From: Methanomassiliicoccales archaeon
GTDB lineage: Archaea > Thermoplasmatota > Thermoplasmata > Methanomassiliicoccales > UBA472
Length of the DNA: 40,520 nt
Assembly (NCBI GenBank): GCA_026394375.1
Contig: JAPKYJ010000014.1
Span: 1 to 40,520 of the forward strand
Direction of reading: 5' to 3'
In this document: one piece after another, positions 17,129 through 23,781 of the stretch
Position numbering within the stretch: position 1 is the first letter of the stretch
Layout: every line of letters starts with the position of its first letter
The notes under the pieces: model-generated
The model's input: only the letters and a program-made list of their open reading frames with translations
Told to the model about the DNA's origin: nothing
The model's database searches: none
Made by a program: the position numbers and the translations under genes

Positions 17129-18103
17129 ATCAAGACCGTGCTGATAGTCGATGATAACCCAGATGTGCTCGACATCGTCTCCGAGCTCGTGTCTTCGCAC
17201 AGCTATCGGGCCATCACCGCTTCCGGGGGCCGCGAGGCCATCGAGAAGGCCAAGAGCGAGAGCCCCGATCTCATCCTTCTGGATATCAACATGCCTGACA
17301 TTGACGGCTGGAGCGTCCTTCGCACTCTGAAGCAAGAGGGCCTGACCAACAAGATCAAGGTCATGATGCTCACCGCCTACACCGACATCGGCACTGACAT
17401 CTTTGGATTGCAGGACGTGGTGGCGGGATATGTTCGCAAGCCCTTCAAGAACTCAGAACTGGAACAGAAGATGAAGGAGATATTGGAGGCCACCGAAGGC
17501 CTCACCCTCGAGCCCACGCCGGTGGAGAAGAAGGAGGGGTTATTCAGCAGGCTCTTCAAGGCCAAGTCGGACACGCCCGCGGGCATGGAGAAGGCCAAGA
17601 AGACTGCCATTAGATACGAGCTGAGAAAAGGCTTCGGCTACGTGGTCAAGGAGCTCAAGCCGGAGAAATCGTTCGAGATGTTCGCGGACCAGGTGACGCA
17701 CAATATCCAGGGGCTTTGCATCACCCGCGAACACCCCCAGACCATACGAAAGAGCTGGGGGTTGGAGAAGACACCGATTATCTGGCTGAGCAACCAACTG
17801 GGAAAGGTTTATGTGAATCCGACCAACATCGGCATCCTCAGCGACACCATCATTCGTTTCATCGAGAAGAGCGGCGACAGCGTGGTCATGATCGACGGCA
17901 TCGAGTTCCTCATCGTCAACAACGACTTTGAGAAGGTGCTGCGTATGGTGCATCACGTGGCCGAGGCGACGATGGAGTACAAGTCCAGACTGATAATCTC
18001 CGTCGACCCGCGCACCCTGGACGTGAGAGAGATGGCGCTCCTGGAGCGCAACATGGAGGTCATCGAGGCCATGCCTCCATCAACGGCGAAACCTATTAGG
18101 TAG
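17129..18103 (+). CDS. Response regulator receiver domain fused to DUF835
   Basis: Signal-transduction protein of 321 residues from GTG 17138, or 324 if translation begins at ATC 17129. The receiver domain occupies about residues 1-120: acidic pair LIVDDN, phospho-acceptor Asp in LILLDINMPDIDG (D49 in GTG numbering), then MLTAYTD and the conserved Lys in VRKPFKN. A charged linker (EPTPVEKKEGLFSRLFK) joins it to a C-terminal DUF835 domain (GLCITREHPQTIR, SGDSVVMIDGIEFLI, SRLIISVDPRTLD). DUF835 is of unknown function and common in Thermoplasmata. No histidine kinase is adjacent. A family N-terminus of the form MKTVLIVDDN matches the ATC start exactly except for the start base. Confidence 0.85.
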   Translation: MKTVLIVDDNPDVLDIVSELVSSHSYRAITASGGREAIEKAKSESPDLILLDINMPDIDGWSVLRTLKQEGLTNKIKVMMLTAYTDIGTDIFGLQDVVAGYVRKPFKNSELEQKMKEILEATEGLTLEPTPVEKKEGLFSRLFKAKSDTPAGMEKAKKTAIRYELRKGFGYVVKELKPEKSFEMFADQVTHNIQGLCITREHPQTIRKSWGLEKTPIIWLSNQLGKVYVNPTNIGILSDTIIRFIEKSGDSVVMIDGIEFLIVNNDFEKVLRMVHHVAEATMEYKSRLIISVDPRTLDVREMALLERNMEVIEAMPPSTAKPIR

Positions 18104-18149
18104 GTAATCCTTTTTCCGGCCGTGGTATTGTAGTTGAGGGGTTGAGCTC

Positions 18150-19433
18150 ATGGCAGACTCGAAGATAGTTCGGATCAAAGCGCGAGAGGTATTGGACAGC
18201 CGGGGCAGCCCGACCGTGGAGGCGGAGGTCATCACTTCGTCATTCGTCGCCCGAGCCATCGCCCCGTCCGGTGCCTCGACCGGCTCTCACGAAGTGCTCG
18301 AGCTTCGTGACGGCGGAGAGCGCTTCGGTGGAAAGGGCGTGCTGCGGGCGGTGGAGAACGTCAACCGGGTCATCTCCCCCAAGCTCAAGGGCATGGATTG
18401 CACCGAGCAGAAAGAGATCGATATTGCGCTCATCAAACTGGACGGCACCTCGAACAAGTCGAAGCTCGGAGGCAACGCCACCACGGCCGTCTCCCTCGCC
18501 GTTGCGCACGCTGGGGCAAAGGCCAAAGGGGTGGAGCTGCACGAGCATCTGAGTCATGGGAGCAGGATTTTGCCGGTCCCGATGATGAACATCATCAACG
18601 GTGGAAAACACGCTGGAACGGGCCTGGGTATCCAAGAGTTCATGGTGGTGCCGGCTGGCGCCTCGAAGTTCTCCGAGGCGCTGCGTATGGGCGCCGAGGT
18701 CTACCAAAACCTGCGTTCCATATTGAAGGAGGCCTATGGTCCCTCGGCCATCAACGTTGGCGATGAGGGTGGCTTCGCGCCTCCTTTCGACAATACGCGA
18801 CAGGCAATGGACACGATAATGAAGGCCATCCAGAAAGCGGGCTACGAACCGGGCAAAGATGTCTTTCTAGCCCTGGATTGCGCCGCCAGCGAGTTCTGCA
18901 ATCAGGGCGTCTACTGCCTGGACAACAGGCGCATGGGCCCGCAGGAACTGCTGGACCTCTACTCTGTGCTCAAGCGCGATTACCCGCTCGTCAGCATCGA
19001 GGACCCAGTGCATGAGGAGGCATTCGACCTCATGGCGCTCATGACCCTGAGGATGGGCAAGAGGATCCAGCTGGTGGGGGATGATATCTTCGTCACCAAT
19101 GTGGAGAGGATCAAGAGGGCCATCCAGACGAAGGCGGGCAACGCCACTCTGATCAAGGTGAACCAGATCGGGACGGTGACGGAGGCAATGGAGGCCGCCG
19201 AGCTCTCCTTCAAGGCGAACTACGGAGTGGTGGTCAGCCACCGCTCCGGTGAGACGGAGGACACTTCCATCGCCGACATCGCGGTAGCGCTAGGTTGCGG
19301 GCAGATCAAGACCGGTGCTCCAGCGCGAGCAGAAAGGACGTCCAAGTACAACCGTCTGTTGCGATTGGAGGAGGAGCTGGGGGAGAAGGCCAAGTTCCCA
19401 GGAGCGGCCATTTACCAAAGAAAGTCGGACTAG
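18150..19433 (+). CDS. eno: Enolase (phosphopyruvate hydratase)
   Basis: Glycolytic and gluconeogenic enzyme converting 2-phosphoglycerate to phosphoenolpyruvate with Mg2+. The 427 residues have the expected family length. Landmarks are AREVLDSRGSPTVEAEV, the mobile loop GASTGSHEVLELRD, MNIINGGKHA, and VGDEGGFAP. The metal ligands are Asp in FLALDCAASEF, Glu in SIEDPVHEE and Asp in LVGDDIFVTN. The catalytic Lys is in LIKVNQIGT, and SHRSGETED completes the set. The G-rich site GAGGGGTTGAG precedes the ATG. It lies 46 bases after the DUF835 gene in the same direction; cotranscription is possible. Confidence 0.96.
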   Translation: MADSKIVRIKAREVLDSRGSPTVEAEVITSSFVARAIAPSGASTGSHEVLELRDGGERFGGKGVLRAVENVNRVISPKLKGMDCTEQKEIDIALIKLDGTSNKSKLGGNATTAVSLAVAHAGAKAKGVELHEHLSHGSRILPVPMMNIINGGKHAGTGLGIQEFMVVPAGASKFSEALRMGAEVYQNLRSILKEAYGPSAINVGDEGGFAPPFDNTRQAMDTIMKAIQKAGYEPGKDVFLALDCAASEFCNQGVYCLDNRRMGPQELLDLYSVLKRDYPLVSIEDPVHEEAFDLMALMTLRMGKRIQLVGDDIFVTNVERIKRAIQTKAGNATLIKVNQIGTVTEAMEAAELSFKANYGVVVSHRSGETEDTSIADIAVALGCGQIKTGAPARAERTSKYNRLLRLEEELGEKAKFPGAAIYQRKSD

Positions 19434-19466
19434 AGGGGCCAGCTCTTTCCTGAGCCCATGGCAAGG

Positions 19467-19476
19467 CATTTTAATC
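19467..19476 (+). promoter_or_regulatory. TATA box of the nicotinate phosphoribosyltransferase gene
   Basis: CATTTTAATC about 46-55 bases before TTG 19522, leaving a leader of roughly 20 bases with an AAGGGGAC ribosome site. Confidence 0.45.
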
Positions 19477-19521
19477 TGGCCCTCGATACGCAGGAACAAC
19501 TATGATGAAGGGGACGATTGT

Positions 19522-20706
19522 TTGAAACGGTTCTTCTCCGCCACGGACGATGACATCTGGAAGGGCAGGACCACCGACGTCTATTTCACCCATACCATGG
19601 AGGTCCTCCGGGCCAGAGGAAAGACCAAAGAGCAGGCGCTGGCGGAGTTCACCGTCAGCGGACTGCCGAGGGGCTGGCCCTGGGGCGTGTTCTGCGGAGT
19701 GGAGGAAACAGTACGGCTGCTCGAAGGGAAGAACCTAGACCTGTGGGGATTGCCAGAGGGAACGGTCTTTCGGCCGCGGGGAGAGAGCGGCGTACGCATC
19801 CCGGTCATGACCATCAGTGGTGCCTACTCCGACTACTGCGTCTACGAAACGCCTGCCCTGGGCTTCCTCTGCCATTCTTCAGGGGTCGCGACCATGTCGG
19901 CGAGGGTACGCAAGGCCGCGGGGGACAAGCAGGTGATCGCCTTCGGCATCAGGCGCATGCATCCCTCCATATCTCCCATGCTCGACCGCTCCTCGTTCAT
20001 CGGCGGATGCGATGCCGTCTCCTCGCTCAAAGGGGCGGAGACGATAGGCAAGAAGCCTTCGGGTACCATGCCCCACTCGCTCGTCATCATGTTCGGGGAC
20101 CAGGAGGAGGCGTTCAAGGCTTTCGATGAGGCAGTGGACCGATCGGTGCCAAGGGTTGTCCTCGTGGACACCTATTCCGACGAGAAGGCGGAGGCCATCA
20201 TGGCCTGCGAGAGCATCAAAGAACTGGAAGGGGTGAGATTGGACACCCCAGCCTCCAGAAAGGGTTCGATGCCTGAACTGATCCGCGAAGTGAAATGGGA
20301 GCTGTCCATCCGTGGCTTTGACCACGTCAAGATTTTCGTATCCGGGGGTCTGGACGACAAGACGATCCCGGAACTCGTGGCAGCGGGAGCAGATGGTTTC
20401 GGGGTGGGTACGAGCATCTCCAACGCCCCGACCATCGATTTCGCCTTGGACATAGTGGAGAAGGGAGGCAAGCCGGTGGCAAAGCGGGGCAAGTACGGCG
20501 GACGCAAGTATCCGTTCCGCTGCCCGAGGTGCCTGTCCTTTGAGGTTTCGCTCTCACTCAAACGACCGCCGAAATGCCGTTGCGGTGGGAAGATGGAGCT
20601 GGCTGAGGTGCAGCTGATCCGCAAGGGCAAGCGCCTCTATCCAGAGCGCAGTGCCATCGAGATCAGGGAGAGCGTGTTGGAACAGCTCGCCCGAGCGGAG
20701 ATGTGA
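19522..20706 (+). CDS. Nicotinate phosphoribosyltransferase-like enzyme
   Basis: Makes nicotinate mononucleotide from nicotinate and PRPP in NAD salvage; the archaeal branch resembles quinolinate phosphoribosyltransferase in fold. The protein has 394 residues from TTG (KRFFSATDDDIWKGRTTDVYF). Internal landmarks are GISGAYSDYCVYETP-type residues (TISGAYSDYCVYETP), FGIRRMHPSISPMLDR, and the phosphate-site segment FVSGGLDD...GADGFGVGTSIS. A C-terminal zinc knuckle (CPRCLS...CRCGG) is present. TTG is chosen because the family begins at this residue and no in-frame ATG is nearby; AAGGGGAC lies upstream. OsmC follows after nine bases, probably in the same transcript. Confidence 0.85.
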   Translation: MKRFFSATDDDIWKGRTTDVYFTHTMEVLRARGKTKEQALAEFTVSGLPRGWPWGVFCGVEETVRLLEGKNLDLWGLPEGTVFRPRGESGVRIPVMTISGAYSDYCVYETPALGFLCHSSGVATMSARVRKAAGDKQVIAFGIRRMHPSISPMLDRSSFIGGCDAVSSLKGAETIGKKPSGTMPHSLVIMFGDQEEAFKAFDEAVDRSVPRVVLVDTYSDEKAEAIMACESIKELEGVRLDTPASRKGSMPELIREVKWELSIRGFDHVKIFVSGGLDDKTIPELVAAGADGFGVGTSISNAPTIDFALDIVEKGGKPVAKRGKYGGRKYPFRCPRCLSFEVSLSLKRPPKCRCGGKMELAEVQLIRKGKRLYPERSAIEIRESVLEQLARAEM

Positions 20707-20715
20707 GGCGAAGGA

Positions 20716-21165
20716 ATGGCCGGGATCGAAGAGCAGGAGTTCTGGACCAGCATCGTATTGCTCGATGGCTACCAGTTCCAGGTTTCCTTCCCGGACGAGG
20801 CAATGCCTAGGCTGCTCATGGATGAACCCGAACCGGTGGGGAAGGGCGAGCATCCGAACGCCGGACTTCTGCTGGCAGCGGCGGTGGGCAACTGCATGGC
20901 AGCGTCGCTTACTTACTGTCTGAGGAAGGCAAGGGCCGAGGTCAAAGGAATGAGGGCGGAAGTGCTCACCAAGCTGGAGAGGAATCAGCGCGGACGCCTG
21001 CGGATCACCGCCATGAAGGTGGTCCTTCACCCCGAGCTAGAGGATGAGGGCATGCTTGTGCGATGCAAGGACATCTTCGAGGATTTCTGCATCGTCAGCC
21101 AGAGCGTCCAGCAGGGGATACCTGTGGAAGTGGAGTTCGCAACGCCAGGTCGAAATGGTCCATGA
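20716..21165 (+). CDS. OsmC/Ohr-family protein
   Basis: Protein of 149 residues with the OsmC fold. The helix around GNCMAASLTYCLRKA carries one redox Cys, and DFCIVSQSVQQGIPVEV carries the second, as in peroxide-reducing family members. It probably detoxifies organic hydroperoxides or polysulfides. A GAGG ribosome site within the preceding stop region supports the ATG. The last 71 bases overlap the convergent nucleotidyltransferase gene. Confidence 0.85.
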   Translation: MAGIEEQEFWTSIVLLDGYQFQVSFPDEAMPRLLMDEPEPVGKGEHPNAGLLLAAAVGNCMAASLTYCLRKARAEVKGMRAEVLTKLERNQRGRLRITAMKVVLHPELEDEGMLVRCKDIFEDFCIVSQSVQQGIPVEVEFATPGRNGP

Positions 21166-21592
21166 GCTTGATCCTCCAGTCCCCGTCCTGTCGGGTCCAG
21201 ATTCTCAACCATATATCCATAGGATAGGCCAGGTCTCGTTGGTATTCCTCCAACGAAGGGCAGATGCTCAGATCCATGCTCTTCTCCGCGTTGGCTTTCA
21301 GGCGCCGCCTCAACTTCCCCGGTGCGCGGCTCATCTCCCAGAGACGCCAATGCTTGTCTCCTTTCCTGCCGATCGATTCATACAGGTTAAGGGTCGCGTC
21401 GGAATCGTATATCAGCAGTACGTCGATGTCCGTTGGTCGTTGCTCGTCTCGAAGGAAGCTGCCAAAGAGGTAGACCTCCTTGATGACCATCGGCAGTCCT
21501 CCCTCGTCCACAACGGTCATGACCCGCTCCAGTTTGCGATAGAGCACGACCCTTCTCGGCCCGAGGAACAAGAGGTCCGCGGAAGCAGACAT
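21095..21592 (-). CDS. Nucleotidyltransferase-domain protein
   Basis: Protein of 165 residues with the minimal Pol-beta-type nucleotidyltransferase signature: GSFLRDEQRPTDIDVLL at about 44-60, the G-S motif with two Asp of the catalytic triad. Such stand-alone proteins may be toxin-antitoxin partners (MNT-like) or act on RNA or small molecules; no HEPN partner is adjacent. The start lies about 25-32 bases downstream of TATA at 21616-21624. The C-terminus overlaps the OsmC gene by 71 bases on the opposite strand. Confidence 0.75.
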   Translation of the reverse strand: MSASADLLFLGPRRVVLYRKLERVMTVVDEGGLPMVIKEVYLFGSFLRDEQRPTDIDVLLIYDSDATLNLYESIGRKGDKHWRLWEMSRAPGKLRRRLKANAEKSMDLSICPSLEEYQRDLAYPMDIWLRIWTRQDGDWRIKLMDHFDLALRTPLPQVSPAGRSG

Positions 21593-21615
21593 CTCATAAT
21601 AATCTAGGCCGACCG

Positions 21616-21624
21616 ATTAAATAG
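21616..21624 (-). promoter_or_regulatory. TATA box of the nucleotidyltransferase gene
   Basis: CTATTTAAT on the minus strand, 24-32 bases before ATG 21592. Confidence 0.5.
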
Positions 21625-21655
21625 AGTTTGCGCTAGATGGAGCGTCCTAGCGATA

Positions 21656-21886
21656 TCAGACCACTTCGCCGATTACAGGAAAACGGTTCAGAACGTCCTC
21701 TTCGTGCGGCGCATCCGCTATGTCCTTGCTTAGATCATAGCCAGCAGTGTGCATGCCCTGGTGCTCTCCGCTCTCCCACAAGGAGCTGTTGGTCAGGTCG
21801 TACACCTTCCCTTTGTGTGCGATGTAGATGGGCATCCCGTTCTGACCATTGTACTTGGTAAGCTCATCCTTGGTGAACGCGTTCAT
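21656..21886 (-). CDS. Cytochrome b5-like heme/steroid-binding domain protein
   Basis: Protein of 76 residues consisting of a single minimal cytochrome b5-like domain: FTKDELTKYNGQNG, then MPIYIAHKGKVYDLTNSSLW, then GEHQGMHTAGYDLS, where His residues would hold heme. The end is AHEEDVLNRFPVIGEV-like (PHEEDVLNRFPVIGEV). Small proteins of this type occur in methanogens and other anaerobes; whether they bind heme is uncertain. ATG 21886 was chosen over a longer frame to 22027 because TATA (21911-21919) lies about 30 bases upstream. Confidence 0.82.
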   Translation of the reverse strand: MNAFTKDELTKYNGQNGMPIYIAHKGKVYDLTNSSLWESGEHQGMHTAGYDLSKDIADAPHEEDVLNRFPVIGEVV

Positions 21887-21910
21887 GCCCCGAGATTGGA
21901 ACTCTGGGAA

Positions 21911-21919
21911 TAATAAATC
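21911..21919 (-). promoter_or_regulatory. TATA box of the cytochrome b5-like gene
   Basis: GATTTATTA on the minus strand, 25-33 bases before ATG 21886. Confidence 0.5.
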
Positions 21920-22047
21920 ATCCCCACATTTGCTCAACCATTTGATCGCACCCTGCTGGATGAATCCGCTCGCTCTCGAACCCCATGATGAGCTTGAAGA
22001 ACGGACGGGTCCGTCCATGCCCCTCAATGCATGATTCTGCGGTGCGA

Positions 22048-22065
22048 GTCCGACCCTCGTCGGAC
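22048..22065. repeat. Perfect 7-bp stem-loop GTCCGAC/GTCGGAC
   Basis: GTCCGAC, CCTC, GTCGGAC, in the 356-base stretch between the cytochrome b5-like gene and the zinc-ribbon gene. It could be part of a small RNA or a terminator-like structure. No T-tract follows on either strand. Confidence 0.45.
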
Positions 22066-22139
22066 GCTATCTGTCAGACAGTCTGGATGCCATGAAATCG
22101 ACAGCGATATGTTTAAGTGCGCAGTGCCTGTTATTGTTT

Positions 22140-22231
22140 TTCGCTCGGAGAATTGCGTAAGCGAATCCACATTGAACCGACCCTGAGCGGCGGTCGTTGA
22201 TTGGAAACTGGCTTTGCATTTTTTCCGGTTT
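22140..22231 (+). promoter_or_regulatory. Structured leader upstream of the zinc-ribbon gene
   Basis: Three successive inverted repeats precede ATG 22243: TTCGCT/AGCGAA (22140-22165), CGACC/GGTCG (about 22178-22196), and AAACTGG/CCGGTTT (22205-22231, one G-U pair). A TATA-like element (GTTTAAGT, about 22111-22118) would place the transcript start close to the first one. The leader is about 100 bases, unusually long beside the leaderless genes around it. Confidence 0.4.
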
Positions 22232-22242
22232 GGGGGAGAGGT

Positions 22243-22602
22243 ATGGAAGCTAACAGACAACTAGCGAACGCTTCAGCTTTCTGCAATGAGCCTAGGCTCA
22301 CTAGCAGTGCCATCAGTCAGACCTCTCATGACGGTCTTGTCACCTCGATTTCGGGTCAAACAAGCCTCAATGGTTACGCCTGGGTGGGAGCGATGTTTGG
22401 GGAAACGCCGAGGAGGAAGGTTCTCTGTTCTTGTGGTGTGATCGCGGATTTCGATTCCGTCATGGTCTCGACCAAGAAGGGGCTGGGCAAAATGGTGGAG
22501 TGTCGCACCTGCCGCAACCGTCGCGTCGCCCGCGAGATGGACGAGCTCACCATTGAGTTCATGGGTGAAGGCTCCTGTGAAGGTGGCTCTGAGCATCTTT
22601 GA
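22243..22602 (+). CDS. Zinc-ribbon protein of unknown function
   Basis: Protein of 119 residues that I do not recognise. The N-terminal half is Ser/Ala/Thr-rich without a clear fold. The C-terminal half has a four-Cys site (CSCG, then 22 residues, then CRTC) followed by a charged helix (RNRRVAREMDELTIEF). The protein ends GEGSCEGGSEHL. It is likely a zinc-binding regulator or adaptor. The ATG is supported by the strong ribosome site GGGGGAGAGG five to six bases upstream; a TTG at 22201 would add 14 residues. Confidence 0.65.
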   Translation: MEANRQLANASAFCNEPRLTSSAISQTSHDGLVTSISGQTSLNGYAWVGAMFGETPRRKVLCSCGVIADFDSVMVSTKKGLGKMVECRTCRNRRVAREMDELTIEFMGEGSCEGGSEHL

Positions 22603-22675
22603 GGCTCATCTGCCAGCGTCAGTGGGTTGATGCCATTGGTCCGAGAACGTTTGTCTTTTCTGTTCATTCGCGGAC

Positions 22676-22689
22676 CTATATTTAAATAG
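22676..22689 (+). promoter_or_regulatory. TATA box of the CobW-type gene
   Basis: CTATATTTAAATAG, a strong, near-palindromic TATA element. It lies about 44-57 bases before ATG 22733, leaving a leader of about 25 bases. Confidence 0.6.
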
Positions 22690-22732
22690 GGTAGCTATAA
22701 TCCGTTTGCAGACGCGATACAAAGGTGCGCAA

Positions 22733-23326
22733 ATGGACATCCTCCTTGTCTCCGGATTCCTAGGCTCGGGAAAGACGACCATGATCCTTTCCACCATCGA
22801 CGAGATCATCAAGCGGAAGCACAAGAAAGTCGTGGTCATCGTCAACGACTTCGGTCAGATCGGTATCGATGGAAAGGTCATGGAGAAATACGGCCTGAAG
22901 GTCAGGGAGATGCCCAGCGGTTGCATTTGCTGCACCCTAGGCTCTGACCTTTTGTTCACTCTCCAGGACGTCGCCAATGCCTTCCATCCTGACCTGGTGG
23001 TCATAGAGCCAACTGGGGTGGCCGACCCAGAGGCCATTCACGATACGCTGAAGCTCTACAGGGGTCCGATAGGGACCACCCGCATCGTCATCATCGTGGA
23101 CGCCGTTCGCTACCCGGTGATCATGAAGGCCCTTGCTCGTCCTCTGCAGAATCAACTGAAGGCGGCCAACGTCATCATCATCAACAAGGCCGATGGGGTC
23201 GGCGACGAAGCCATCAAGAGCATAGAGCGAAGCATCCGAGACCAGGGGCTGAGCACCAAAGTGATACCGGCCTCCGCCACTACTGGAATGAATCTAGACC
23301 AGGTCGTGGAAGCGATGGTGGGCTAG
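22733..23326 (+). CDS. CobW/P47K-family GTPase, short form lacking the C-terminal domain
   Basis: Metallochaperone-type GTPase of 197 residues. The P-loop GFLGSGKTT is at about 7-15, the metal-binding motif GCICCT at about 63-68, Walker B VVIEPTGVADPE follows, and the guanine motif NKAD is at about 150. Family members deliver metals such as zinc, cobalt or nickel to target proteins. Full-length COG0523 proteins carry a further CobW C-terminal domain and often a His-rich stretch between the two. Both are missing here, and the next gene, starting on the base after this stop, ends in a His-rich tail. Start 22733 was chosen over 22706 from the leader and family N-terminus. Confidence 0.88.
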   Translation: MDILLVSGFLGSGKTTMILSTIDEIIKRKHKKVVVIVNDFGQIGIDGKVMEKYGLKVREMPSGCICCTLGSDLLFTLQDVANAFHPDLVVIEPTGVADPEAIHDTLKLYRGPIGTTRIVIIVDAVRYPVIMKALARPLQNQLKAANVIIINKADGVGDEAIKSIERSIRDQGLSTKVIPASATTGMNLDQVVEAMVG

Positions 23327-23770
23327 ATGATATCCGAGGATTTCACCGCCTACGCAGGCAAAATCCACGCGAGCTTCGATCGGGCGCAGAAAGCGGACGA
23401 CCTGAAGAGGATGGTCTCCACGACCATTTCCCAGATAGCGAAAGGCTGCGTGGAAGCTGGCACCAGGCTCATCGGGCACATCAAGTGCATCGCCGAGGTG
23501 GAGAGTGGGAAATACATCGCCTGCAGCGTCGTTTCGCATGATGCCGAAGCGGCGTGCCGCGGAGAACTGGCGGATGGTTCATACCGTCTGGACCTGGTCG
23601 TCAATGTGCTTATCTATGGTTTGGACAAGGAAAAGGTTGAGGGCATCGTCAACGCCACCGCGCGCAGGGTCTTCGAGGGATACGGAGCTAGGTTAGAGAT
23701 CGAGAACCTAGAATTCAAGGACTCGTCGCACCAATGCGAGGACGAGCACGACCACGAACATGATCACTGA
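23327..23770 (+). CDS. Unknown protein with a His/Asp/Glu-rich metal-binding tail
   Basis: Protein of 147 residues from an unrecognised family. The body is mixed alpha/beta with three Cys (GCVEAG, HIKCIAEV, ACSVV) and a later strand pair (RLDLVVNVLIYGLD). The tail is HQCEDEHDHEHDH, a clear metal-binding sequence. The ATG begins directly after the CobW stop, so the pair is translationally coupled. The His-rich segment resembles the metal loop usually found inside CobW proteins, so it may be the metal donor or acceptor for the GTPase. Confidence 0.75.
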   Translation: MISEDFTAYAGKIHASFDRAQKADDLKRMVSTTISQIAKGCVEAGTRLIGHIKCIAEVESGKYIACSVVSHDAEAACRGELADGSYRLDLVVNVLIYGLDKEKVEGIVNATARRVFEGYGARLEIENLEFKDSSHQCEDEHDHEHDH

Positions 23771-23781
23771 TGTGCACGCCC

